Below the pieces are notes generated by a model. That model did no database searches, was not told where the DNA came from, and was given only the letters and a program-made list of their open reading frames with translations. Shown one piece after another: positions 34,407 through 43,528 of a DNA stretch of 64,000 nucleotides. Source of the DNA: JAYPHU01 sp964611435 (GTDB lineage Bacteria > Pseudomonadota > Alphaproteobacteria > Rhodospirillales > UBA2165); NCBI GenBank assembly GCA_964611435.1, contig CAZSXT010000009.1, forward strand, positions 1 through 64,000, read 5' to 3'. A program made the translations under genes and the position numbers. How positions within the stretch are numbered: the stretch's first letter is position 1; the number at the start of each line of letters is the position of its first letter.

Positions 34407-35867
34407 ATGCCGATCAGAACCGGCGCCGACTATTTGCAAAGCCTGCGGGACGACCGCCACCTCTCCATCGACGGGGAACGGGTCAAGGATGTCACCACGG
34501 ACCCGCGTTTTACCGGGGCCGCGCACACTATGGCGGAGCTTCTGGACCTGCAGCACGAGCCGGACCTGACCGACATTATGACCTTTGCCTCGCCCGCGAC
34601 CGGCGACAAGGTGGGCATCACGCACATCATCCCGCAATCGAAACAAGACGTGCTCGACCGCAACAAGGCCATCCAGGTATGGATGGATTATTCCTGCGGT
34701 ATGCTGGGGCGCAGCCCCGACTATAAGAACATGTTTATTTGCTGCTATGCGGCTGGCGCCGACAATTTCAAGCGGGACAGCTTCGATGGCAGTGACAATA
34801 TCCGGAACTATCACAATTATGTTCGGGAGAACGACCAAGTAATCACCCATGTGCTGGTCAATCCACAGGTCGACCGGTCCCGCCCGGCGCACTTGGAGAC
34901 CTCCGACATTGTCGCCCACATCACCAAGGAAACCGACGCCGGGTTTCACATCAAGGGCGCCCGGATGGTAGCGACACTGTGCGGCATGGCGAACGAATTG
35001 CTGGTGATGCCCGCTGCCTCCCGTTGGCCGACGGATACCAAGATCGACACCACGGCTTATTCCTTCGGTTTTGCGATCCCCCTCAACACGCCCGGATTGC
35101 GGTTTATCTGCCGCCCGCCGGTCGCGCATACAGAGGCCGGTTCCCCTGCCGACTATCCCCTAGCAGCCAAATACGATGAATCAGATGGTCTGGTGATCTT
35201 CGATGATGTCTTTGTACCGTGGGAACGGGTCTTCCTCTATCGTGATCCCGACTACGATATCATGGTTAACGAGGAATGCTTTATCGCGCCCAGCATGCTG
35301 ATGCAGTCGGTGGTGCGGTCAGAGGCCAAGACAAAGTTCATGATGGCGTTAACCCTCGCCATTGCCCGGTCCAGCAAAATCGATCAGCACGTGCCTGTAC
35401 AGGTGCAACTGGCAGAGACCATTGCCATTGCCGAGTTCTCGCGGACATGCCGGATCGCCGCCGAAGCCGAATGCTGGCAGACCTCGAACGGGTCCTGGGC
35501 GGCGGGCATACGACCGCTGATGGTTTGGCAGAACATGTTCTGGAAGATGTACAACCGACAATGCGAGATCATCAACACGCTGGCGGCCGGCGGTTTGGTC
35601 GCCGTTCCGTCCTTCGCCGAAGTGGCGGGTGAGCTCAAGGACAATGTGGAGACCTATTTCCAATCCGCCAATCTGGACAGCCCGACCCGGATCAAGCTCC
35701 TCCGGCTTGCCTATGATGCGTCCTTGTCCAGCTTTGCCGGCCGTCAGAGATTGTACGAGCAGTTCTACACGGGTGATCCGATGCGCACCCAGTCCCGTTA
35801 TTTCAGCACATACAACACGGACGAACATATAGACCGGATCCACAAGATGCTGGATGAACTTGGGTAA
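34407..35867 (+). CDS. 4-hydroxyphenylacetate 3-monooxygenase (HpaB) family protein
   Basis: A 486-residue member of the two-component FADH2-using monooxygenases that ortho-hydroxylate phenols; 4-hydroxybutyryl-CoA dehydratase shares the fold. It starts MPIRTGADYLQSLRDDR after GGGAGGAC and has VDRSRPAHLETSDIVAHI, IKGARMVATLCGMANELLV, DESDGLVIFDDVFVPWERVF and the C-terminal helix bundle. No flavin reductase (HpaC) is adjacent. The phenolic substrate is unknown. The next genes on the opposite strand are a membrane frame and a cupin. Confidence 0.9.
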   Translation: MPIRTGADYLQSLRDDRHLSIDGERVKDVTTDPRFTGAAHTMAELLDLQHEPDLTDIMTFASPATGDKVGITHIIPQSKQDVLDRNKAIQVWMDYSCGMLGRSPDYKNMFICCYAAGADNFKRDSFDGSDNIRNYHNYVRENDQVITHVLVNPQVDRSRPAHLETSDIVAHITKETDAGFHIKGARMVATLCGMANELLVMPAASRWPTDTKIDTTAYSFGFAIPLNTPGLRFICRPPVAHTEAGSPADYPLAAKYDESDGLVIFDDVFVPWERVFLYRDPDYDIMVNEECFIAPSMLMQSVVRSEAKTKFMMALTLAIARSSKIDQHVPVQVQLAETIAIAEFSRTCRIAAEAECWQTSNGSWAAGIRPLMVWQNMFWKMYNRQCEIINTLAAGGLVAVPSFAEVAGELKDNVETYFQSANLDSPTRIKLLRLAYDASLSSFAGRQRLYEQFYTGDPMRTQSRYFSTYNTDEHIDRIHKMLDELG

Positions 35868-35889
35868 ACATGTGGGGTAATCGTGTGGG

Positions 35890-36291
35890 CTAGGGCGTAT
35901 TGAAGGCCGCCGCGATCTGCCAGAGCATATTTGCCAGGAGAAACGGCGGCCACACCGGCCCCAGAACAAAGAGCGAGGCCCGCGCCCGCCCGGTCCATTT
36001 CGTATCGTTCACGTTGACCGCAGAGCGCCAGATCGATCCGAACCACCAGACATGCATCACGATCCAGGCGGCGACCGCCGGAATCAGCAGCAGCGGCCGG
36101 ATCAGGATAGAGTTAAAGAAACTCCCATCGAGCGTGAGGGGCGGGACGGAAATGCCGAGGTTCAGAAATGCCGCCGTCAGAAACGACAGCCACGCGCCCG
36201 ACCACCAATAAAGCGAACGCAGCGGCTCATACCCGGCCCAGGCCCGGGCGAAAAACCCATTCGGGATTTTTGGCGCTTGAGAATTCTGTTC
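35890..36291 (-). CDS. membrane-protein reading frame lacking a standard start codon
   Basis: Downstream of the cupin stop, this strand has an open frame of about 133 residues with clear protein character: FARAWAGYEPLRSLYWWSGA, then hydrophobic segments ending in NMLWQIAAAFNTP before TAG. It has three likely membrane segments. No ATG, GTG or TTG occurs before residue 83; the open frame begins at 36312 inside the cupin gene. An ATGGG just before a TTTTT run in another frame suggests a frameshift, or else a rare start such as ATT or CTG. It may be a decaying gene or a sequencing error. Confidence 0.45.
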   Translation of the reverse strand, partial: EQNSQAPKIPNGFFARAWAGYEPLRSLYWWSGAWLSFLTAAFLNLGISVPPLTLDGSFFNSILIRPLLLIPAVAAWIVMHVWWFGSIWRSAVNVNDTKWTGRARASLFVLGPVWPPFLLANMLWQIAAAFNTP

Positions 36292-36745
36292 AGCGGGCGT
36301 TGGGGAAATCCTTCACCCAGATGGTGTTGTGTTTGGCCGCGACGGCAGCACCCGTGTCCCAATCGGCCCGCTCTTCTTCCGACAGCGCGGTCATATCGGC
36401 GAACATGGCTTCCGTCGTGCCGGGGCTGTAGACCATCAGCATATGGATACCGTCATCGCCGGCCACCACCTGGTGGGGCGTGCCGGGCGGAATGTGGAAC
36501 AGATCGCCCTCTTTACCTTCAAACTCCTCGTCGCCCAGGATGAAGGTCGCACCGCCCTTGATCACGAAAAACGTCTCGTGGTTTTGCGGGTGCATGTGCG
36601 GCCGGGACGCAAAACCCGGCGGGCAGCGTTCCTCGCAGACTTCATAGGCGCCGCCCGTGTCCTGGGTGGTCACCTTGACGAACATATCGTTGGCCCGCTC
36701 GTACAGATTGCCGCCGTCCGGCGCGATCATTTTTCCCTTGGGCAT
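36290..36745 (-). CDS. cupin domain protein
   Basis: A 151-residue single cupin. Metal-binding motif 1 is HMHPQNHETFFVIKGGATF (His-x-His with Glu), and motif 2 is PPGTPHQVVAGDDGIHML. ATG 36745 has GGAGGAG upstream. Cupins of this size are dioxygenases, isomerases or sensors; substrate unknown. The C-terminus continues as a helix ending VKDFPNAR. Confidence 0.82.
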   Translation of the reverse strand: MPKGKMIAPDGGNLYERANDMFVKVTTQDTGGAYEVCEERCPPGFASRPHMHPQNHETFFVIKGGATFILGDEEFEGKEGDLFHIPPGTPHQVVAGDDGIHMLMVYSPGTTEAMFADMTALSEEERADWDTGAAVAAKHNTIWVKDFPNAR

Positions 36746-36779
36746 CCTGGGTCTCCTCCGCTGAATTGATTGGGGGGAG

Positions 36780-37207
36780 TATAGGGGCTGCGGGCGGGAA
36801 GGGATAGGGCCCACTTTACTCGTCATGCGCGGACCGGCGCAGCCGTGATCCGCGTACCCATCCCTCTAACGCGTCACCCTCCCCCGAGCGTACCGCTCGA
36901 CCCCTCCCATCAAGAGAGGGGTGATCCGATCTAATCCCCCTTCCCAGCGTGGGAGGGGGTCGGGGGGAGGGGGTTCTAACACGAAGGACACAAAGGTCAC
37001 GAAGTTGGTTTTGCGCCGGGGTCTCTTCGTGAACTTCGTGTGCTTCGTGGTTTATTCGACAAGCACGCCCCCTCCCGCGTTGTCCGGCGGAGCCGGACCC
37101 CGCACCCTCCCTCGTAAAGGGGGAGGGGATTAGTTGCGGACATGCTTACAAGACGGCCTTCCCCCCTCGCGGGGGAAGGTGGCCCGCAGGGCCGGATGGG
37201 GGGCAAC
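36780..37207. repeat. intergenic repeat island 7
   Basis: No gene is found. It contains GTCATGCGCGGACCGGCGCA...GTACCCA (36828-36862), CACCCTCCCCCGAGCG, CCTTCCCAGCGTGGGAGGGG, ACACGAAGGACACAAAGG paired with CTTCGTGAACTTCGTGTGC (36978-37050), CCTCCCTCGTAAAGGGGGAG (about 37105) and CCTTCCCCCCTCGCGGGGG (about 37158). It adjoins the terminator of the DRE-TIM aldolase gene. Confidence 0.8.
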
Positions 37208-37240
37208 AAAAAACCCGGCTGCGTCGCCGCAACCGGGTCT
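37208..37240 (-). terminator. intrinsic terminator of the DRE-TIM aldolase gene
   Basis: On the minus strand ACCCGGTTGC and GCAGCCGGGT pair (one G-T wobble), followed by six T. It lies about 25 bp after the stop codon. Confidence 0.85.
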
Positions 37241-37264
37241 TTTGAAATCGATGCGCCGTGAAGT

Positions 37265-38491
37265 TTAGTTATTCAGCACTTCGCCGGCGATTTTCTGGAA
37301 CTCGTCCTCGTTCATGAGGCGTTTGTGCACCAGGCCCCAATCCTTGATGGCCATCAGCAGTTCCATGGCTTCGTCTTCGTTGGCCTGGATCTGGAAGCGT
37401 TCCAGCCAGTGCTTCACGTTGTCGATGCCGCAGCCTTTACCGATCACGGCTTCCGGCTCTTTCTGGCCGACCAGGCTCGGGCGGAACGGCACGACCTCGG
37501 TCTGATCCTCGTAGCCGCAGTTCAACAACCAGGTGGCGATGATGCCGCTTTCGACCTTGAACAGGTCGTCGCCGACGATCGGCCGGTTCTTCGGAACCAC
37601 GGCGCCCGACACTTCGGCGACCATGTCGGCCAGCCATTTCAGCTTCTCGGTCTTGATGCCGATGTCGATGTTGTAGAGCGTCAGCAGCGCCATCACGGTT
37701 TCTTCCATAGGCACGTTGCCGGCCCGTTCGCCCAGACCCAGCACGGTGGACTGGATCACCTCGACGCCTTCGGACAGCGCCATGATCGTGTTGGCGATGC
37801 CGAGACCGAAGTCCATGTGGAAGTGGGCTTCCAGCGGCTTGTCAGGGAAGCGGTTCTTCATGGTGCGCACGAAGAACTGCATGGCGTGGATGGAGGTGGC
37901 GCCCATCGTGTCAACGAGGGCCAGGCCGTCCATATGGCCTTCGACGCCGACCCGTTCGATCAGGTCGCACACCCACACCAGGTCGGAGCGGGTGAAGTCG
38001 ATCGGGAAGAAGACCACTTCCAGGCCCTGGTCATGGGCGAATTTGGTGGATTCGATGGACAGGTCGATGGCCCGGTCCAATTCCCAACGGTAGCCCTTTT
38101 CGATCAGGTGCGGGGACGCCGGGACTTCCATGATCACGCCGCCGACGCCGGCATCGACCGCGCGCTTCACATCGTCGACCATGCAGCGGGCGAAGGAATA
38201 GACTTTGGGACCGAAATCGCGCTTGGCCAGTTCGGCGACGACCTTGGCGTCGTCCTTGGAGACCACCGGCATGCCGGCTTCGATCCGGTGCACGCCGACC
38301 TCGGCCAGGCCTTCGGCGATGCGGATCTTATCTTCGTAGTTGAAGGCAAGGCCGGCCTGCTGTTCGCCGTCCCGCAGGGTCACGTCGTGGACGGTGATTT
38401 TCTCGGGGAATTTCCAATCTTTGGTCACTTCGGGATCGAAGTTCCAGGGGCTGGTATGCCAACCGTCTGTTTTCCACGGTGTGTCAGTCAT
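37265..38491 (-). CDS. DRE-TIM metallolyase family protein (HMG-CoA lyase / homocitrate synthase-like)
   Basis: A 408-residue aldolase or Claisen-type enzyme. ITVHDVTLRDGEQQAGLAF carries the family DRE-like motif with the metal Asp; the metal His-x-His is in EAHFHMDFGLGIANT; STVLGLGERAGN is the conserved glycine-rich loop. The N-terminal 40 residues, rich in Trp, are unusual for isopropylmalate synthases, and the regulatory domain is absent. It could join or split a short-chain acyl-CoA or keto acid. A perfect operator palindrome lies 73 bp before the start. Confidence 0.88.
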   Translation of the reverse strand: MTDTPWKTDGWHTSPWNFDPEVTKDWKFPEKITVHDVTLRDGEQQAGLAFNYEDKIRIAEGLAEVGVHRIEAGMPVVSKDDAKVVAELAKRDFGPKVYSFARCMVDDVKRAVDAGVGGVIMEVPASPHLIEKGYRWELDRAIDLSIESTKFAHDQGLEVVFFPIDFTRSDLVWVCDLIERVGVEGHMDGLALVDTMGATSIHAMQFFVRTMKNRFPDKPLEAHFHMDFGLGIANTIMALSEGVEVIQSTVLGLGERAGNVPMEETVMALLTLYNIDIGIKTEKLKWLADMVAEVSGAVVPKNRPIVGDDLFKVESGIIATWLLNCGYEDQTEVVPFRPSLVGQKEPEAVIGKGCGIDNVKHWLERFQIQANEDEAMELLMAIKDWGLVHKRLMNEDEFQKIAGEVLNN

Positions 38492-38563
38492 TGATCTCTC
38501 CTCTTGATCATTCCGCCCCCTCAACCTGTGTTGTCCGAGGCTATAAATTCTTGAAATCGGTGT

Positions 38564-38577
38564 GTCTTATATAAGAG
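38564..38577. promoter_or_regulatory. operator palindrome before the DRE-TIM gene
   Basis: GTCTTATATAAGAG includes a perfect 12-bp palindrome TCTTATATAAGA (38565-38576). Read in the gene direction, the 17-mer GCGCTCTTATATAAGAC is identical to that before the Gfo/Idh-tctBA operon at about 50685-50701, in the same orientation to its gene. Confidence 0.75.
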
Positions 38578-38707
38578 CGCTTGGAACGGCGGCGAACATA
38601 CGGAACGGCACCTGGGGTGTCAACGAGACTCCCATGCATGGCTGGGTCACCATTTGTTGAGGGCTGAGGCGGCGTCACGGGCGCAAAATCGTCGCAAAAT
38701 TTCGGTC

Positions 38708-39457
38708 CTATTGCGCGGTGTAGCCGCCGTCGATCAGTAGGTCCGTCCCGGTGACGAAGGAGGCCTCGTCGCTGGCCAAAAACACCACGCCGGCGGCCAT
38801 TTCGTCCGGATCACCGAGGCGGTGAAACAATGTGTTCGCGTTGGCGTGGGCCTCGGCCTCGCTCGGCCATTGGCTGAAGAAGCGCTCATCCGCGGTCGGC
38901 CCCGGCGACATTGTGTTGGCGCGTATATTGTCCTTGGCGTGATCCACGGCCAGGGCCTTCACCAGGCTCATCAGCGCACCTTTCTGAGACGCATACCAGG
39001 CCCGGCCCGGCTTGGGCGCATCGGCAAGCTGGCTGGCGACAAGGATGATGCTGCCCCCGCCACCGGCGATCATTTCCGGGATGGCGTGGCGCAGAAGATA
39101 AAACGGCCCGGTCAGATTTACATCGATTGAGCCGGTCCATTCCTCAACGGGCAGTTCGGTCACCGGCAGGTAAGAGACATCCCGGATCGCGCAATTGACC
39201 AGGGTCGTGAGTCCGCCGAACTCGGCCTTCGCGGTGGCGACAAGGTCTTTCGAGTTCTGCTCGTCGGCGAGGTTGCCTGCCACCACTACCGTGCGGCCGC
39301 CGGCCTCGGTGATCATCGTTGCCGTTTCCGTCGCCGTTGCCTCGTTGAGATCGCCACACACCACGGCCGCGCCTTCCTTCGCCAAGGAAAGGCAAATGGC
39401 ACGACCGATCCCGCCGCCGGCCCCGGTGACAATGGCGATTTTTCCGTCCAGACGCAT
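38708..39457 (-). CDS. SDR family oxidoreductase
   Basis: A 249-residue classical short-chain dehydrogenase. The cofactor motif is TGAGGGIGRAICLSLAKEG (residues 11-29), then LVNCAI, the catalytic Ser in ILVASQLAD and YASQK, and a C-terminal GTDLLIDGGYTAQ. The cofactor-loop region VVCGDLNEATA, with Asp after the second strand, suggests NAD. The substrate is unknown. It is divergent from the Tm-1-like operon, 108 bp away. Confidence 0.92.
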   Translation of the reverse strand: MRLDGKIAIVTGAGGGIGRAICLSLAKEGAAVVCGDLNEATATETATMITEAGGRTVVVAGNLADEQNSKDLVATAKAEFGGLTTLVNCAIRDVSYLPVTELPVEEWTGSIDVNLTGPFYLLRHAIPEMIAGGGGSIILVASQLADAPKPGRAWYASQKGALMSLVKALAVDHAKDNIRANTMSPGPTADERFFSQWPSEAEAHANANTLFHRLGDPDEMAAGVVFLASDEASFVTGTDLLIDGGYTAQ

Positions 39458-39565
39458 GTGTTCCTCCCGCAGGTACTTTTGTGAACCTTAGCGCAGGTCG
39501 TCGGATGCGCAACCGGTTTTGCTTGGCCGGATAAGTCGCTACACTCGGGCGAAAGAGAGGGGATC

Positions 39566-40405
39566 ATGGCCAAGTTCACACGAGACGAGATCAACGCGCG
39601 ATTAGCGGCGGAGCGTAAAGCCGGCCGCGCCGTCTATGACGCGCTCTGCGGCGCCGGCATCACCGCCAAGATGGCGGCCAGGGGCGGGGCCGACATGGTC
39701 ACCACCCACGATTTGGCCTACTTCCGGATGCAGGGGCTGAGCTCCATGGCCGGCTATCTGCCCATCGGCGACGCCAACGCCATCACGCTGGAGCTCTGTG
39801 AACGTTCCCTCATCAATGTGGTCAGCGACTGCCCGGTGATCGCCGGGCTGCTTTGCGTCGATCCGACCCGGGACATGGAACGCTTCGTGGATACCTGCAT
39901 CGCCGCCGGTGTGGACGGGTTCATGAACTGTCCCACGGTGGCGCTGATCGACGGCAAGTTCCGCTCCGACTTGGAAGAGACCGGCATGGGGTATGACAAA
40001 GAAGTTGCGGTGCTGGCCTATGCGTCGTCAAAAGGCATGTTCACCAAGGCCTTTGTCACCAATATTGACGAAGCGCTGGCCATGGCCGAGGCCGGCGCGG
40101 ACAATATCATCGTCCATTACGGCAATTCGTCCGGCGGCACCATCGGCTCGCAGACCGTGATGGATGCGGAGGCGGCGGTGGAGCGGACAGAAGGCGTGCT
40201 GGAGGCGCTGTCGGGCAAACACAGCGACATTATTGTGACCTGCCATGGCGGCTCCATCGAGACGCCGGAAGACTTCGCCGCCTTCTGGAAGGCCGCGCCC
40301 CGGCTCGATGGCTATGTCGGCGGCTCGTCCGCCGAACGGTTCCCGATTGAGGAGTCCGTGCCCCGTGTGACCCAAGGCTTCAAATCCGTGACGAGGCCCG
40401 CGTAA
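39566..40405 (+). CDS. Tm-1-like TIM-barrel protein (phosphoenolpyruvate hydrolase-like domain)
   Basis: A 279-residue TIM barrel matching the C-terminal domain of Tm-1-like proteins. It has ARGGADMVTTHDLAYFRMQG, LCVDPTRDMERFVDTCIAAG, FVTNIDEALAMAEAGADNII with VHYGNSSGG, and VGGSSAERFPIEESV. The family is predicted to have a PEP-hydrolase-like fold; the natural reaction is not established as far as I know. It starts at 39566 after GAGAGGGG. It heads a tight operon with the other Tm-1 half and a flavoprotein. Confidence 0.85.
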   Translation: MAKFTRDEINARLAAERKAGRAVYDALCGAGITAKMAARGGADMVTTHDLAYFRMQGLSSMAGYLPIGDANAITLELCERSLINVVSDCPVIAGLLCVDPTRDMERFVDTCIAAGVDGFMNCPTVALIDGKFRSDLEETGMGYDKEVAVLAYASSKGMFTKAFVTNIDEALAMAEAGADNIIVHYGNSSGGTIGSQTVMDAEAAVERTEGVLEALSGKHSDIIVTCHGGSIETPEDFAAFWKAAPRLDGYVGGSSAERFPIEESVPRVTQGFKSVTRPA

Positions 40406-41650
40406 GTGGCGGCAAAGCCTGTCATTGCGGTGCTGGCCACCCTGGACAGAAAGGCGGCGGCGGCGGTCTTTGCCTGCGAGAAGGTGCGCGACGCGGGGGC
40501 CGAACCCTGGCTCATGGATTTGTCCCTGAAGCCCCATGACATTGAGGGCGCGGATATCGGCGGCGATGCGCTGACGGCGCGCGCCGGGGCAAGCTGGGAG
40601 TCGTTGGGCGCGCTAGACCGGTTCAAGGCCTCCGACGCGATGATCCGGGGCGGGACCGAGGCGCTCCTGGAGAAATTCAATGCGGGCGAAATCTCCGCCG
40701 TGATGGGCGTCGGCGGGGCCAACGGCTGCACGGTCTTTTGCGGGATGATGCGCGCCCTACCGCCATTGTTCCCCAAGGTCATGGTCACGCCCGTCGCGGC
40801 GACGGCAGCGGTGCAATGGTATGTGGTGGAGAGCGACATCGCCATGTTCCCCACCATCAGCGACATCGTCATGAACCGGATCGTGAAATCGGTGATCGAG
40901 AACGCGGCCCATGCCACCGCCGGCATGGCGCGGGTCTATGAAGATCGGAAATCCCGCACCGAAGACGCGCCGCCTCTGGTCGGGCTTTCCACCTTCGGCA
41001 ATCTACAGAAAGCCGTGGACCGGATCACCGAGCGGCTGGAGGCGGAAGGGTTCGAGGTGATGCACTTCCACGCCTCCGGGCCCGGCGGCAAGGCGCTGGA
41101 GAACCTGGCGGCGGCGAAGGAACTGGCGGGGGTGATTGATCTCACCACATCCGAGATGATCGATCTCTTGAACGACGGGGTCTATAAGCCGGGCGACAAC
41201 CGGCTGACCTCGGCGGGCGCGGCGGGCCTGCCCCAGGTCGTCGCGCCGGGCGCCATTGATCACTGCAACTGGTGGGTGGGCGAATGCCCGCAACGGTTCC
41301 AGGACCGGGAGTTCTATCAATACAACAACGAAATCCTCTTGATGCGGACCAATGGCGACGAGATGGAGACGTTGGGCGACATGTTTGCGGAGCGGCTTAA
41401 CCAGGCGAAAGGCCCGGTCACCATGATGATCCCGGCCAAGGGGTTCAGCCAGCACATTATCCGGGAGACGACCGATCTGGCCGGCAATGTGGTCGGCTCC
41501 TGGAACAAGCCCGACGAGGACAAACGCTTCACCGACCGGATCGCATCGAAGCTGACAACCGGCGAGGTGAAGGTGCTGGAATTGCATATTAATGATCAGG
41601 CGTTTGCCGACGCCTGCGTGGATGAGTTTTTGGGAATGATCAAAGCATGA
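40406..41650 (+). CDS. Tm-1-like ATP-binding domain protein (UPF0261)
   Basis: A 414-residue protein of UPF0261, equivalent to the N-terminal half of plant Tm-1. It has ATLDRKAAAAVFACEKVRDA, MGVGGANGCTVFCGMMRALP, GLSTFGNLQKAVDRITERLE, FHASGPGGKALENLAA and DHCNWWVGECPQRF. The GTG start directly follows the TAA of the TIM-barrel gene with no spacer. The stop overlaps the flavoprotein start (ATGA). Bacterial function is not known to me. Confidence 0.88.
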   Translation: MAAKPVIAVLATLDRKAAAAVFACEKVRDAGAEPWLMDLSLKPHDIEGADIGGDALTARAGASWESLGALDRFKASDAMIRGGTEALLEKFNAGEISAVMGVGGANGCTVFCGMMRALPPLFPKVMVTPVAATAAVQWYVVESDIAMFPTISDIVMNRIVKSVIENAAHATAGMARVYEDRKSRTEDAPPLVGLSTFGNLQKAVDRITERLEAEGFEVMHFHASGPGGKALENLAAAKELAGVIDLTTSEMIDLLNDGVYKPGDNRLTSAGAAGLPQVVAPGAIDHCNWWVGECPQRFQDREFYQYNNEILLMRTNGDEMETLGDMFAERLNQAKGPVTMMIPAKGFSQHIIRETTDLAGNVVGSWNKPDEDKRFTDRIASKLTTGEVKVLELHINDQAFADACVDEFLGMIKA

Positions 41651-43320
41651 GTATCGAGACGCGAAAGTTTACAACCGATGTGTTGATTGTCGGTGGCGGC
41701 GCGGCGGCGACCATGGCCGCGTTTGAGTGCGTGGAGGCCGGCGTCAACGTCATCCAGGCGACCAAGGGCCGGGCGACCAGTGGCACCACGACCGTGGCGC
41801 GCGGCGGGTTTGCCGCGGCCATGGGCAAAGATGACAGCCCGGAAATTCACCTGGCGGAGATTTTGGAGCACGGCGGCGAGCTGATCGATCCGGAGCTCGC
41901 CCGGGTCTGGTGCGAGGATATCGTTCAAGTGGTGAAGGACCTGCAAGCCTGGGGCGCGGACTTTGTCACCGATGATGCCGGCAATCTTGATCTCAAACTA
42001 TTCCCGAGCCATAGCCGCCCCCGCGCGGTCCATCATTATGATACGACCGGCAACATGGTGACCAAGACCCTGTCGGCGAAACTGCGTGGCGATGCGCGGA
42101 TCGAGAAACATTCCCTGACCGCCATCGTCGATCTGGTCTCAGACGGCGGCAAGGTGATCGGCGCCTGGGGCGTGGATTACGGCGACGGTGCGCTGGTGGC
42201 GTACGCGGCGGATCAGGTGATCCTGTGCACGGGCGGGGGCAGCGGGCTGTTTTATGTGAACGACAACCCGCCCCAGGTGACCGGCGACGGCTATGTGCTG
42301 GGCTTTAGGGCGGGCGCGCCGCTGCTGGGTATCGAGATGATCGACTTTCAGGCCATGTGCTGCTCGCCAGAGGAATTGTTTGGCTTCGCCCCGCATCCGA
42401 CCGGGTTTATCAACGCCGGCGCGGTGTTCCGCAATCAGGACGGCGAGGAGTTTTTGAAGCGCTATTACCCGGACACGGCGGAACACAGCACCCGCTCAGA
42501 GGTGATTCTGGCCATGGCGCGGGAAATTCACGCGGGCCGGGCCGGGCTGACCGGCGGCATTTTCATGGACGCCACCAAGGTGCCGGTTGAGACCATTCAA
42601 AAAGCCATCCCCCACGTCTATAAGACCTGCCTGCATCGGGGCATTGATATTACCGAAACGCCATTGGAAGTCGCGCCGGGCAGTCATACCTGGCTTGGCG
42701 GACTGAAGATCGACACGGACGGCAAGACGCCCGTGGACGGGCTCTGGGCCGCAGGGGAAACTGCAGGCGGCATACACGGCGGCAACCGGATCGGCGGTTC
42801 CGCCCTCTCGGCATCCTTAGTCTATGGCCGGCGGGCGGGCCGGGCGGCCTCGAAGTCGCTTAGTGGCGATCGCCCACCCGTGGATATTCCGGCCGAGGCG
42901 GCGGACTGGCTGGCCGGTCTGATGGCCCGGGAGTCAGGCCCACTGCAGTCCGAGGTGCGGCTCAACTGCCGGATGCTGGCGCATGAAAAACTTGGGCCGC
43001 TCCGGACGGAAGAGGGATGCAACGATGCGCTCGCCGAATACGCCCGGATCGAGGCCGAGGACATGCCCGCCATGCGTCTGGCCGATGATTCACGGTCCTC
43101 GGCCAAAGTCTTGGGCCAGGAACTGGAAAGCGCGCTCAGCGTGCGCAATCTGTCGCTGCTGGGCCGGCTGCTGGCCACGGCGGCGGTCAACCGAACGGAA
43201 AGCCGGGGCGCGCATTATAGGCTGGACTATCCCGACACCGACGACGCCAACTGGCGCGCAGTCACCCGGCTGGAGCAAGACAGGGACGGCGGGATCGTGT
43301 TTGAGCGGGATGGGGTGTGA
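41647..43320 (+). CDS. FAD-binding fumarate reductase/succinate dehydrogenase flavoprotein-like protein
   Basis: A 557-residue flavoprotein. The dinucleotide fold is VLIVGGGAAATMAAFECVEA, with the FAD Ser/Thr region TSGTTTVARGGFAAAM, and the covalent-flavin-type HYDTTGNMVTK segment. A capping domain has GFINAGAVFRNQDGEEFLKR, then LWAAGETAGGIHGGNRIGGS. The C-terminal helical domain is present. No iron-sulfur or cytochrome partner is nearby, so it may act as a soluble oxidase or reductase such as L-aspartate oxidase relatives. It is the third gene of the Tm-1-like operon. Confidence 0.88.
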   Translation: MSIETRKFTTDVLIVGGGAAATMAAFECVEAGVNVIQATKGRATSGTTTVARGGFAAAMGKDDSPEIHLAEILEHGGELIDPELARVWCEDIVQVVKDLQAWGADFVTDDAGNLDLKLFPSHSRPRAVHHYDTTGNMVTKTLSAKLRGDARIEKHSLTAIVDLVSDGGKVIGAWGVDYGDGALVAYAADQVILCTGGGSGLFYVNDNPPQVTGDGYVLGFRAGAPLLGIEMIDFQAMCCSPEELFGFAPHPTGFINAGAVFRNQDGEEFLKRYYPDTAEHSTRSEVILAMAREIHAGRAGLTGGIFMDATKVPVETIQKAIPHVYKTCLHRGIDITETPLEVAPGSHTWLGGLKIDTDGKTPVDGLWAAGETAGGIHGGNRIGGSALSASLVYGRRAGRAASKSLSGDRPPVDIPAEAADWLAGLMARESGPLQSEVRLNCRMLAHEKLGPLRTEEGCNDALAEYARIEAEDMPAMRLADDSRSSAKVLGQELESALSVRNLSLLGRLLATAAVNRTESRGAHYRLDYPDTDDANWRAVTRLEQDRDGGIVFERDGV

Positions 43321-43460
43321 TCACATAAGGCCGTCATGCGCGGACGGCGACAAAGGAGCCTGATCCGCGTACCCATTTTTGATGACTAACATGGGTCCAC
43401 GGGTCACTACGCGGGTCGAGCCCGCGCAGGCCCGTGGATGACGATTTATTTTTGACCATC
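43321..43460. repeat. intergenic repeat island 8
   Basis: GTCATGCGCGGACGGCGACA...GATCCGCGTACCCAT (43334-43378) is followed by GGGTCCACGGGTCAC...GGCCCGTGGATGACG (43392-43444), two hairpin modules shared with islands 1, 2, 7 and 12. It adjoins the 3' end of the flavoprotein gene. Confidence 0.8.
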
Positions 43461-43528
43461 AACCTTGACCGAGCGTCGGTGGTCGTGAAGATGCCACAAC
43501 GCGACGATATAAAATTGAGAGAGAACCC

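Noticed and set aside
3785..37207. Regularly repeated hairpins as a CRISPR array
   Set aside because: Modules differ in order and length, spacers are not of uniform size, the copies are spread over many gaps, and no cas gene is present.
42616..42626. GTCTATAAGAC, resembling the operator palindrome
   Set aside because: It lies inside the flavoprotein coding sequence (His-Val-Tyr-Lys-Thr), lacks the full 12-bp core, and is not near a promoter.
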